The notes beneath the pieces were generated by a model. It ran no database searches and was not told the DNA's origin. It worked only from the letters and a program-made list of their open reading frames with translations. Below are positions 1 through 6,285 of a stretch of 6,400 nucleotides of DNA, piece after piece. This DNA comes from Sandaracinaceae bacterium (GTDB taxonomy: Bacteria; Myxococcota_A; Polyangia; Polyangiales; Houyiibacteriaceae). The stretch is taken from contig JAAZAH010000313.1 of assembly GCA_012514415.1 (NCBI GenBank), positions 1 through 6,400 of the forward strand, written 5' to 3'. The translations under genes and the position numbers were made by a program. Numbering within the stretch: the first letter of the stretch is position 1; each line of letters begins with the position of its first letter.

Positions 1-318
1 CTGATCCACGGCGTCGGTGCGAGCGCGGGCGTTGCCGAGGGCAGGGTGCTGAAGCTCGAGCGGCCGGAAGATGCGCGAAAGGTGAAGGAGGGAGACATCC
101 TCGTAGCGCTCAGTGCTGACATTGGCTTTTCGCCGCTCTTTCTGATCGCCGCCGGAGTGGTCGTCGAGCGCGGTGGACCACTCTCCCACGCCGCCATTGT
201 GCTCAGGGAATTCGGTGTGCCGGCGGTCCTGAACGCAAAAAGCGCCATGGCTCGGCTTCAATCGGGCCAGCGCGTTCGCGTCGACGGAACGCGCGGCATC
301 GTGACGATCCTCGAATGA
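1..318 (+). CDS. PEP-utilising phosphotransferase, C-terminal swivelling phosphohistidine domain (5' end outside window)
   Basis: The frame is open from base 1, so only the last 105 residues are present. They form one PEP-utilising mobile domain: a G-V-(G)-A-S-A-G-V-A-E-G opening at residues 4-14, a G-D-I-L-V segment at 31-35, and the signature GGPLSHAAIVLREFGVPAV at 58-76. H63 (CAC at 187-189) is the expected phosphorylated histidine that carries phosphate between nucleotide and substrate sites. In classical pyruvate phosphate dikinase and PEP synthase this domain is central. Here it ends the protein, as in rifampicin phosphotransferase and related PPDK_N/PEP-utiliser fusions, so the full protein is more likely of that type; the substrate cannot be read from this piece. 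The stop codon overlaps the next gene's start (ATGA), so the two are probably co-transcribed and translationally coupled. Confidence 0.9.
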   Translation: MIHGVGASAGVAEGRVLKLERPEDARKVKEGDILVALSADIGFSPLFLIAAGVVVERGGPLSHAAIVLREFGVPAVLNAKSAMARLQSGQRVRVDGTRGIVTILE

Positions 319-1064
319 ACCGCGCATCACTCGAAGATCGCGTTCGCGTGTTGTACAAGGACGAGGCGCTCCTCGTCCTTTCAAAACCCGCAGGGCTCGA
401 GACCACGCGCCCGACCAAGGGCCCTTGCCTCGTACGGGTGGCAAAAAGGCTCGATCGGCGCGCCGAGCTCAGCCATCCGACCTCGCGACTCGACTCGCTC
501 GTGAGCGGTATCGTGATCATTGCGCGGACGCGTGCGGCGAACCAAGCCATCCGCGAGGCGCGCGAAGCGGGAAAATACCAACGCCTCTACCTTGGTCTCG
601 GGAAGCTTCCTCAAGCGGTCACGCTTCCCGCACTCATTGAAAACGAAATCGGAATCGATCCGGCCAATCCCAAGCGGCGTCTCGTCGACGGTGGGACGGG
701 GAGGAAAGAAGCAAAAAGCGCGATCGACGTTCGGGCACGGACGCCTCACGCCGATCTCCTCGAACTCAGGCCCTTTACGGGACGCACGCACCAACTTCGG
801 CTCCATGCAGCGCATCTCGGAGCGCCGCTTTTCGGCGATACACTCTATGGAGGCGCGCGGCGGCTGACGCTTTTGGATGGCCGCGTCGTCCACTTTCCCC
901 GGGTGATGCTGCACGCGGCTCGGATCGAAATCCCGCATCCAACAACCGACAAGCCGATGCGTTTCGAGCTGCCGCCCGACGAAGATTTCGCGCGCGCATT
1001 CGCGGCTCTTTTCGGCGACACAACACAGCTCTTCAGCGGTTTTGGCGATTCAGCGGATGCGTAG
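315..1064 (+). CDS. RluA-family RNA pseudouridine synthase
   Basis: The product is 249 residues and should isomerise specific uridines to pseudouridine in rRNA or tRNA. The catalytic motif is S-R-L-D-S-L-V-S-G at residues 57-65, with D60 as the nucleophilic aspartate. The usual His before RLD is Ser and the usual Thr before SG is Val, so the motif is somewhat divergent. Tyr92 in RLYLGLG fits the conserved KxYxAxxxG tyrosine. GRTHQLRLHAAHLGAPLFGD at 156-175 is the hallmark RluA-family motif III, followed by LYGG. There is no N-terminal S4 domain; the protein begins directly with the V-L-Y-K-D-E-A-L-L-V-L-S-K-P-A-G strand typical of the catalytic core. ATG at 315 overlaps the upstream TGA and has no good Shine-Dalgarno, which suggests translational coupling. 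The 3' end overlaps the convergent TPR gene by 32 bases. The target nucleotide cannot be predicted. Confidence 0.92.
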   Translation: MNRASLEDRVRVLYKDEALLVLSKPAGLETTRPTKGPCLVRVAKRLDRRAELSHPTSRLDSLVSGIVIIARTRAANQAIREAREAGKYQRLYLGLGKLPQAVTLPALIENEIGIDPANPKRRLVDGGTGRKEAKSAIDVRARTPHADLLELRPFTGRTHQLRLHAAHLGAPLFGDTLYGGARRLTLLDGRVVHFPRVMLHAARIEIPHPTTDKPMRFELPPDEDFARAFAALFGDTTQLFSGFGDSADA

Positions 1065-2133
1065 CGTGCGCTTCGAGCTCGGGGAACTCATCGATCATCG
1101 CTCGCTCAAGCTGATAGACAATCTCGTCGGCGATGTGCATGGCCGAGGGAACGCTGCGTTCAATGGTCGCCTGATAGACAAAGACCCGGCCGACGCGCGG
1201 CTCTTCCGGCTCGCTTTTGCCGAAGCGAATCGGAAAGAGCGGTGTCTCATATCCGCCGGAGCGAAGCTGCGGGATGTCGTCGAGCAAGATGGGCGTCCGT
1301 GGATCGATTCCCTCGGCGACAACCTCCACACCGGGAAGCTTTGCCACGACGAAGAGCGCGCCCTCGAGCGCATCGCGGAAGGGGCGCGAGAGCCGAGAGA
1401 GCGCATCGCGGACGCGACCTTCAAAGGCCTCTTTTTTGAGTGAAAACGGCGGCGGGGGGAGGGCCTCATCCAGCTCTCGGGTCTTGAGAAGCGTGTAGAT
1501 CGCCTCATCCTTTTGGCGAAGGGCGAGGTAGGTGAGGCCGAGGAGATGGTACGTATCGGCGACCCCCGACTGAAGCGCGAGTGCCTCTTGAAAATAGAAT
1601 ACGGCCCCTTCGAAATCTCCGAGTTCGTACGACGCGCGACCGACCGCGAAACAGGCGCGCGCGGATTTGAGCGGAGTCTTGGGGAAGCGCCTCGCCATCC
1701 GCCGCGCCTCGCGCACATTTTCGAAGCCTCCGAGCGCGCAAAGGATTTCGGTCTTGAGAGCCAGGGCTTCGGCGCGCTCCTCGGGAAGATCGGCGAGGCT
1801 CAGCGCTTTTTCGGCGAGCCGCAGGGCGCCATGATGATCTTGAACGGGATCGAAGAGGAGCTCGGCCGCGTTGAGCGTCGCGTCGAAGAAGAATTCGTCG
1901 GCCTCGATCGCCCGCATATAGTGCGCGAGAGCAAGCTCGGTGTTGCCCTCGGAGGCATGAATCACGCCGGCAAGGTGGTGTGCATCGGGCGAGTCTCCAT
2001 CGCGCTCGAGTGAGCGCTGGGCGATGTCCATCGCGCCCTTGAGATCGCCGCCGCCGATGAGATCCCACGCGTGGTCTACGCTGTAGAGAAGCTCCTCATC
2101 GAGTTTATCGTCATCCGATCCCATATCAAACAT
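1033..2133 (-). CDS. TPR protein with a C-terminal zincin-like domain lacking HExxH
   Basis: The product is 366 residues, acidic at the N-terminus, with no signal peptide or membrane segment, so probably cytoplasmic. Residues about 17-225 are tetratricopeptide-type helical pairs: clear units lie at about 17-45, 50-80, 85-112, 157-190 (Y-E-L-G-D-F-E-G-A-V-F-Y-F-Q-E-A-L-A-L) and 192-222. They usually serve as a protein-binding scaffold. A proline run (226-229) leads to a C-terminal domain at about 233-355. Its order of motifs, F-E-G-R-V-R-D-A-L-S-R-L, then VVAEGIDP, then R-V-F-V-Y-Q-A-T-I-E-R, then a final helix, resembles small zincin-like metallopeptidases (the PF06262-type family, recalled not searched). 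Where those proteins have HExxH, this one reads V-Y-Q-L-E-R-A-M (339-346), so zinc peptidase activity is not expected. ATG at 2133 has only a weak ribosome-binding site; ATG at 2124 (M4) is an alternative. The gene is divergent from the MepA-like gene. Confidence 0.8.
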   Translation of the reverse strand: MFDMGSDDDKLDEELLYSVDHAWDLIGGGDLKGAMDIAQRSLERDGDSPDAHHLAGVIHASEGNTELALAHYMRAIEADEFFFDATLNAAELLFDPVQDHHGALRLAEKALSLADLPEERAEALALKTEILCALGGFENVREARRMARRFPKTPLKSARACFAVGRASYELGDFEGAVFYFQEALALQSGVADTYHLLGLTYLALRQKDEAIYTLLKTRELDEALPPPPFSLKKEAFEGRVRDALSRLSRPFRDALEGALFVVAKLPGVEVVAEGIDPRTPILLDDIPQLRSGGYETPLFPIRFGKSEPEEPRVGRVFVYQATIERSVPSAMHIADEIVYQLERAMIDEFPELEAHATHPLNRQNR

Positions 2134-2187
2134 CCGACTTGTAAAGAGAGGACTTCACGATTTACATCGAATGGGACCAACGTCAAC
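2134..2187. promoter_or_regulatory. Divergent intergenic gap, probable promoter region
   Basis: About 54 bases separate the two divergent starts, so promoters for both genes probably lie here or just inside the coding ends. For the + strand the best pair I find is TTGTAA (2139-2144) and TTACAT (2162-2167) with a 17-base spacer. It is a poor match, at 4/6 and 3/6 to the sigma-70 consensus. An AGAGAGGA run at 2145-2152 is purine-rich but too far upstream of the GTG at 2188 to be its ribosome-binding site. No convincing minus-strand promoter is visible. The assignment rests mainly on position. Confidence 0.25.
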
Positions 2188-3021
2188 GTGCGCTCCTTGT
2201 TCACCATCTCCATTTGGCGCCTTTTCGCCGTTTTTTTCGTCATGGCTCTGGGGTGCGCTCTCGCCGCGTGCACAGGCCCCATGCGTCTCGACGAGACGGC
2301 CTCGATTGGGACGCCCTCCTCGGGCTTTTTACGCCGCGCCGTCGCGCTCCCGCCGGATGCCGAAAACTATCGGCTTCTTCGACCCAACGATCCGACGAAT
2401 TTCGGGACGCCGGGTCTCGTTGCGCTTGTCGTCGAGATCGCCGATGCCCTTGCGCGCGAGCATCCCGGGGGCGCGCCCCTCATCGTAGGGGATCTCTCGC
2501 CTCGCCATGGTGGACGCCATCCTCGCCACCTCAGCCATCGGACCGGGCGCGATGTGGATCTCTTCTTCCCGATGGAGGACGATCGCGGCGCAAGCTACGG
2601 CGGGGCTCCAGGGGTCTTTCTCGATCGCTTCGGTCGCCTCCGTGAAAATCGCTTGGCTTCTGCCCTGGATCTTCCCCGGTCGTGGACCGTCGTCCGCACC
2701 GCGCTGGCATCGCGCGAGGCCGAAGTTCAGTGGATCTTCGTCGAGAACGGGCTCAAGGCGAGACTCCTTCGCTATGCGATCGGGACGGAGAGCGATCCCG
2801 AAATCATCCTCCGCGCGAGCTGGCTCATCCGTCAACCGACCGGCGCACTTCCTCATGACGATCATTTCCATATCCGCATCTTCTGCTCGCCGAGGGAGCG
2901 AGCGCTTGGCTGTGTCGATCGCGCCCCGATCTGGCCTTGGGTCGACGAAAAGCGCGAACTTGACGTGATGCCCACGTTGAACGACGGCGCGCTCCTTAGC
3001 TTGATGGAGGAAGACCGATGA
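2188..3021 (+). CDS. mepA: MepA-like penicillin-insensitive murein endopeptidase, lipoprotein
   Basis: Starting at GTG 2188 the product is 277 residues, near the usual length of E. coli MepA. It begins with a short basic/hydrophobic signal (about residues 1-27) ending in the lipobox L-A-A-C with Cys28. It should be exported, lipidated and anchored in the cell envelope, where the family cleaves D-alanyl-meso-diaminopimelate crosslinks in peptidoglycan. Zinc-site motifs are intact: G-D-L-S (101-104) is followed by S-H-R-T-G-R-D-V-D-L-F-F at 116-127, giving H117 and D124, and later D-D-H-F-H-I-R-I-F-C gives H226 and H228. These match the family's SHxTGxDVD and HxH motifs. A longer frame opens at ATG 2071, but that start would place 39 residues before the signal peptide and run into the divergent gene. 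GTG 2188 is preferred and TTG 2197 is possible. The stop overlaps the following gene's ATG. Confidence 0.87.
   Translation: MRSLFTISIWRLFAVFFVMALGCALAACTGPMRLDETASIGTPSSGFLRRAVALPPDAENYRLLRPNDPTNFGTPGLVALVVEIADALAREHPGGAPLIVGDLSPRHGGRHPRHLSHRTGRDVDLFFPMEDDRGASYGGAPGVFLDRFGRLRENRLASALDLPRSWTVVRTALASREAEVQWIFVENGLKARLLRYAIGTESDPEIILRASWLIRQPTGALPHDDHFHIRIFCSPRERALGCVDRAPIWPWVDEKRELDVMPTLNDGALLSLMEEDR
3006..3012 (+). promoter_or_regulatory. Strong ribosome-binding site GGAGGAA inside the end of the MepA-like gene
   Basis: GGAGGAA lies within the last codons of the MepA-like gene. Its GGAGG core ends seven bases before ATG 3018, an ideal Shine-Dalgarno distance. It fixes the start of the RNase HII-like gene at 3018 and shows that this gene can be translated strongly from a shared transcript. 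Confidence 0.7.
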
Positions 3022-4019
3022 CTCAGCTTAGCTTTGACGCTTGGCGCGGCAGCGCAGAACGCGAAGTGGGCGGTCCGTCCAGAGCGCCTGCCAAGACGAT
3101 CGTCGTCGGCGTCGATGAAAATGGTCTCGGCCCTCGGCTCGGACCCCTGGTTGCGACATCGGTTGCGATCGAGGTCGAGGCGTATCGCGGAGAGAAATTG
3201 ATTGCGATCGCCCGTGCTCTTGGGATCGATGACTCAAAGGCGACGAGCGGCTTTAGGAAGCTTCGGTTGGTCGAGTCGCTCTCGCTTGCCCTCGCGAAAC
3301 GAAGCACCGGCGAAACCCCAAGCTCGGCGGATGAGTTCCTTGAGGCGATCCTCCTTGGGGGGCGGTCATCGCTGCGCGCGCGCTGTCCCTCCGAGCGCTC
3401 GGCCGCACAATGCTTCGAGAGCGCGCTCAGCCTTCCTTTTGCGGGGGGCTCGCTCGAAGAAGGCGAGGCGCTTCTCCTCCGGCTCGAAGAAGAGGCTTCT
3501 CTCCGCATCCTTCGCGCCGTATCAAGCGCTGCCTGCCCAAAGATTCTCAACGACGCGCTCCTCGAGGGGCAGAATAAACTCCATGTCGATCTCGAGCTCT
3601 TTGAACGCTTGCTCCTTTCGATGAGAGAAGCGCTTGCCCAAGGCTTCACCGCCTACTGCGGGATGATCGGCGGCATCCGCGATGTCCCGAAATTCTCGCG
3701 GCTCATCGGCGCCCCGCGCTTTACGACGCTTGAGCGCGAAAAAGGACTGCTTGTCTACCAGGTCGAGGATCGCTTCCGTCTACGCTTCGAAGTCGGCGCC
3801 GACGCAGCTCACCTCCCGGTCGCACTTGCCTCGATGCTCGGAAAATATACGCGTGAGCTCCTCAATCATCGCATGCTTGCGTTCTATCGCCTCCGCGATC
3901 CGCGCCTTCCGCTCGCAAGCGGCTATCACGATCGCGTGACCACGACGTTCATCGAAGGTGCCGCGCCGATCCGCGATGCCGAAGGCGTCGATCCGGCGTG
4001 TTTCCTTCGCGCTCGATAG
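3018..4019 (+). CDS. Divergent RNase HII-fold protein with a large insertion and an altered active site
   Basis: The product is 333 residues, against about 200 for typical bacterial RNase HII (removal of ribonucleotides from DNA and of RNA in hybrids). The RNase HII signature appears in order: G-V-D-E-N-G-L-G-P-R-L-G-P-L-V at 31-45 (D33, E34); I-D-D-S-K at 70-74; a helix Q-N-K-L...L-L-L-S-M-R-E-A-L at 185-206 matching the NIL-A-AM-A helix; V-G-A-D-A-A-H-L-P-V-A-L-A-S-M-L-G-K-Y at 259-277 (D262, matching GDA...AASI.AK); and G-Y-H at 302-304. Where the strand with the third carboxylate (V-D-G) is expected, the sequence is A-Y-C-G (212-215), so Cys214 seems to replace Asp. Between 75 and 185 there is roughly 60-70 residues more than usual, with Cys at 123, 132 and 173. 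It overlaps the MepA-like stop by ATGA. Nuclease activity is uncertain; a derived binding role is possible. Confidence 0.72.
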   Translation: MTQLSFDAWRGSAEREVGGPSRAPAKTIVVGVDENGLGPRLGPLVATSVAIEVEAYRGEKLIAIARALGIDDSKATSGFRKLRLVESLSLALAKRSTGETPSSADEFLEAILLGGRSSLRARCPSERSAAQCFESALSLPFAGGSLEEGEALLLRLEEEASLRILRAVSSAACPKILNDALLEGQNKLHVDLELFERLLLSMREALAQGFTAYCGMIGGIRDVPKFSRLIGAPRFTTLEREKGLLVYQVEDRFRLRFEVGADAAHLPVALASMLGKYTRELLNHRMLAFYRLRDPRLPLASGYHDRVTTTFIEGAAPIRDAEGVDPACFLRAR

Positions 4020-4049
4020 CGCTCGCAGCGTTCGCATTTGCGTGATAGA

Positions 4050-4073
4050 GAGAGCCTCTATCGCCCGGCTCTC
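4050..4073. repeat. Perfect 7-bp inverted repeat (GAGAGCC/GGCTCTC), 10-base loop
   Basis: GAGAGCC at 4050-4056 is the exact reverse complement of GGCTCTC at 4067-4073, with a 10-base loop. It sits 30 bases after the stop of the RNase HII-like gene. The next bases, ACATACCGGGG, contain no T-run, so it is not a canonical rho-independent terminator. It could slow polymerase, protect a 3' end, or bind a protein; the sequence does not decide. Confidence 0.4.
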
Positions 4074-4090
4074 ACATACCGGGGCTGAGT

Positions 4091-4138
4091 TCTCGGGTGA
4101 GGCGTAGAGACGCTGCGGCGATCCGCTCGCATCAAAAA
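4091..4138 (+). repeat. Leader repeat copy 1 (upstream of guaA)
   Basis: TCTCGGGTGAGG (4091-4102) and CGCATCAAAAA (4128-4138) occur in this order, ending 10 bases before guaA. The same two blocks occur in the same order at 6335-6377. The sequence between the blocks is not conserved. It could be a shared control or leader element, or a remnant of a duplication. Confidence 0.4.
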
Positions 4139-4148
4139 AGCAACATCC

Positions 4149-5696
4149 ATGTCGGAAGCTCCTATCCTCATCGTCGATCTCGGCAATCCCTATACCCAGC
4201 TCCTTGCGCGGCGCATCCGCGAGGCGAACGTCTACTGCGAGATCGTCCCGTACACCGCGGGGCTAGAGGCCATCGAGGCGCGCGAGCCCAAGGCGCTGAT
4301 TCTTTCGGGGAGCGCTGGGAGCCTTGACGAAGAGGACGCACCGGCGGTTGCGCCGGCGATCCTTGAGCTCGCGATTCCGACACTCGGAATCGGTTATGGA
4401 GCGACCCTCCTCGCCAACATGCTCGGCGGCACGATCACGCGCTCCATGAAGTTCGAGCTCCACCAGAAGCCGATTTCGATCCGTTCTGGCGCGAGGCTCT
4501 TCTCGAGGCTGAGCGGTGAGTCGATCGAGGGCTTGGTCGCCTATGCCGATCGCATCGATCGTCTTCCCGAAACGATGCGAGCGATCGCGAGCACCGATCG
4601 CGTGGAAATCGCGGCATTCGAAGATACGGATCTTCAGGTTTATGGCGTGGCCTTCCATCCCGAGGTCGATGCCGACGGCGTTGGAAGGGCGATCCTCGAG
4701 GCGTTCCTCTTTGAGATCGCCGGGGCCTCGCCGACTTGGACGCCCGGCTCGTTCGTGGACGAGGCCGTGGATGCGATCCGCGCTCAAGTGGGCGAGGAGG
4801 CGAAGGTCCTCTGCGCCCTCTCGGGTGGGGTGGATTCGGGCGTCGCCGCCAAACTCGTCCATCGCGCCGTCGGCGATCGTTTGACGTGCATCTTCGTCGA
4901 CAACGGCCTCCTCCGTAAAGGCGAGGCGGAGAAAGTCATCGAGCAGTTCCGCGATCATTTCCACATCAACCTCGTCCACGTCGACGCATCGGAAGAGTTT
5001 CTTCATGAGCTCGCAGGCGTGGCGGATCCCGAGATGAAGCGAAAGATCATCGGGAGGCTCTTCATCGAGGTCTTTGAGCGCGAGGCCCGAAGGGTCGAAG
5101 GCGCCCGCTTCCTCGTTCAGGGCACGGTTTATCCCGACATCATCGAGAGCGTCTCGCTCCGCCGCGGGAAAAAGGGCGTCATTAAGAGTCATCACAACGT
5201 GGGCGGCCTTCCCGAACGCATGAATCTCGAGCTCGTCGAGCCGCTTCGGCTGCTTTTCAAGGACGAGGTCCGCGCCGTGGGCCTCGAGCTTGGCATGCCG
5301 CGAGAACTCGTTTTCAGGCAGCCTTTCCCCGGCCCCGGCCTTGGCGTGCGTTCGCCTGGACCCATCGAGCGCGAAAAACTCGATATTCTCCGCGAGGCGG
5401 ACGCGATCTTTATCGAAGAGATCAAAGCTGCAGGATTTTACGAGGAGCTCTGGCAGAGCTTCGCCGTCATCCTCCCCGTCAAGACCGTCGGTGCCGTGGG
5501 TGAAGAGCGGACCTATGAATACGCTGTCGCGCTTCGCGCCGTGACAGGACGGGATGGAATGACGGCCGATTGGGCGAGGCTTCCTTACGACCTCCTCGCG
5601 AAGGTGAGTAACCGCATCATCAACGAAGTAAAGGGTTGTAACCGCGTTTGTTACGATATCTCCTCGAAGCCTCCGGCGACGATCGAGTGGGAGTGA
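4149..5696 (+). CDS. guaA: GMP synthase with an inactivated glutamine-amidotransferase domain
   Basis: The product is 515 residues (E. coli GuaA is 525) and converts XMP to GMP with ATP and ammonia in cytoplasmic purine synthesis. The synthetase half looks complete: P-loop S-G-G-V-D-S at 225-230, F-V-D-N-G-L-L-R at 249-256, Q-G-T-V-Y-P-D-I-I-E-S at 324-334, I-K-S-H-H-N-V-G-G-L-P at 345-355, F-P-G-P-G-L-G-V-R at 393-401, and the family C-terminus K-P-P-A-T-I-E-W-E at 507-515. The class I amidotransferase half (about 5-192) keeps the fold and H170/E172 (F-H-P-E-V) but has lost the nucleophile. G-I-C-Y-G is G-I-G-Y-G, with Gly82 encoded by GGT at 4392-4394. The oxyanion motif S-G-G-P is S-G-S-A (53-56), M-S-H-G-D is V-A-Y-A-D (130-134), and Q before FHPEV is Ala. 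Glutamine hydrolysis should therefore be absent, leaving an ammonia-dependent enzyme unless a separate amidotransferase supplies it. A terminator follows. Confidence 0.96.
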   Translation: MSEAPILIVDLGNPYTQLLARRIREANVYCEIVPYTAGLEAIEAREPKALILSGSAGSLDEEDAPAVAPAILELAIPTLGIGYGATLLANMLGGTITRSMKFELHQKPISIRSGARLFSRLSGESIEGLVAYADRIDRLPETMRAIASTDRVEIAAFEDTDLQVYGVAFHPEVDADGVGRAILEAFLFEIAGASPTWTPGSFVDEAVDAIRAQVGEEAKVLCALSGGVDSGVAAKLVHRAVGDRLTCIFVDNGLLRKGEAEKVIEQFRDHFHINLVHVDASEEFLHELAGVADPEMKRKIIGRLFIEVFEREARRVEGARFLVQGTVYPDIIESVSLRRGKKGVIKSHHNVGGLPERMNLELVEPLRLLFKDEVRAVGLELGMPRELVFRQPFPGPGLGVRSPGPIEREKLDILREADAIFIEEIKAAGFYEELWQSFAVILPVKTVGAVGEERTYEYAVALRAVTGRDGMTADWARLPYDLLAKVSNRIINEVKGCNRVCYDISSKPPATIEWE

Positions 5697-5729
5697 CGGC
5701 TCCGCAAAGGGGACGCCGCGATGAAAGAA

Positions 5730-5758
5730 GCCTGCCGGGATGGCGGGCATTTTTGTTT
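5730..5758 (+). terminator. Intrinsic terminator after guaA
   Basis: GCCTGCC (5730-5736) pairs with GGCGGGC (5742-5748) in a 7-bp GC-rich stem with one T-G wobble and a five-base loop. It is followed at once by ATTTTTGTTT. It lies 34 bases after the guaA stop and should end the guaA transcript. The decayed GST gene starts just beyond it. Confidence 0.85.
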
Positions 5759-5764
5759 CCTTAG

Positions 5765-6285
5765 CATTCTCCCGTGGGAAAGTTCCCGTCATTGATAGAT
5801 GGGGACACGGCCGTCTTCGAGTCGACCATCCTCATCGAATGTCTCGAAGAGCGATGTCCGATGAGGGCGCGCCTTATCCCAGAGGATCCCTCGAAACCTC
5901 TTGAGGTCCGTCGGATGGATCGCTTCTTTGACCATGACGTTGCGGGGAATCGTTAGGCCGTCGTCGACGATGCGCTCCGTCCGCCCCAAGAGCGCGCCCG
6001 CCATCGTCCGCGCTTGTCGAGCCAGGTTGCGCCGGGCCGATGCCTTTGTCGATGAGAAGCTCAAAAACCGCGCGTGGGCATCCGGAGAAGACTTCCCTGT
6101 CGCCGATTGCGCGGCGGCACCCCCGGCTCTTTTATCCCGATTGGGTCGAGGAGATCGATTCGGTGCTGCAAAGCCTTTGAGAGTATCGAGCGCGCCTGCT
6201 TTCTCGCCCCTCCCTCGCGCGCTGCATCGAGGATGCCCGCCCTTATCGAAAGGATATTCCCCTAGGCGCACCCGAGCGCGATTGA
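5765..6285 (+). pseudogene. Glutathione S-transferase pseudogene (N-terminally truncated, two stops, two frameshifts)
   Basis: Joined across frames, this stretch reads as a glutathione S-transferase. In the first frame, P-V-G-K-F-P-S-L-I-D-G-D (from 5771), then F-E-S-T-I-L-I-E-C-L-E-E-R (from 5816), is the end of the thioredoxin-like domain with its glutathione-binding E-S pair. It continues into the helical domain (R-R-M-D-R-F-F-D-H) until TAG at 5954-5956, then V-V-D-D-A-L-R-P. The next frame, from about 5988, carries D-E-K-L-K-N-R-A-W-A-S-G-E-D-F and then V-A-D-C-A-A-A. The third frame, from 6127, gives L-F-Y-P-D-W-V-E-E-I-D, TGA at 6178-6180, then E-Y-R-A-R-L-L-S-R-P-S-L-A-R-C-I-E-D, ending at TGA 6283-6285. 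The shifts fall at C-runs 5984-5987 and 6120-6124, each consistent with one extra C. The stops could come from CAG and CGA by C-to-T change. About 50 N-terminal residues are absent, replaced by the guaA terminator region. No functional GST is expected. Confidence 0.85.

Larger units (their letters stand above)
4020..4148 (+). other. Intergenic leader upstream of guaA with several small hairpins
   Basis: This 129-base gap carries a perfect 7-bp inverted repeat (4050-4056 with 4067-4073) and two adjacent 4-bp tetraloop hairpins (4102-4105 with 4110-4113, and 4115-4118 with 4123-4126). These are followed by a CATCAAAAAAG tract and the guaA start. No U-run follows any hairpin, so a standard intrinsic terminator for the upstream pair is not supported. 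I do not see a purine-riboswitch core. No clear Shine-Dalgarno precedes ATG 4149. A guaA promoter is likely in or near this gap, but none can be placed with confidence. Confidence 0.45.

Noticed and set aside
381..938. A 185-codon minus-strand frame opposite the pseudouridine synthase
   Set aside because: It is antisense to a gene with intact family motifs; the protein has no recognisable features.
1513..2013. A 166-codon plus-strand frame inside the TPR gene region
   Set aside because: The minus strand here encodes clear TPR repeats; the plus-strand frame is a shadow with no own motif.
2071..2187. ATG 2071 as the start of the MepA-like gene
   Set aside because: It would put 39 unrelated residues before the signal peptide and overlap the divergent gene by 63 bases; GTG 2188 gives a normal lipoprotein signal.
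4020..4148. Purine riboswitch upstream of guaA
   Set aside because: I could not find the conserved junction and loop sequences of the guanine/xanthine class; the hairpins present are short and unrelated.
4263..5792. A 509-codon open frame on the minus strand, antisense to guaA
   Set aside because: It lies opposite a clearly conserved gene, resembles no family I know, and long antisense frames are common in GC-rich coding DNA.
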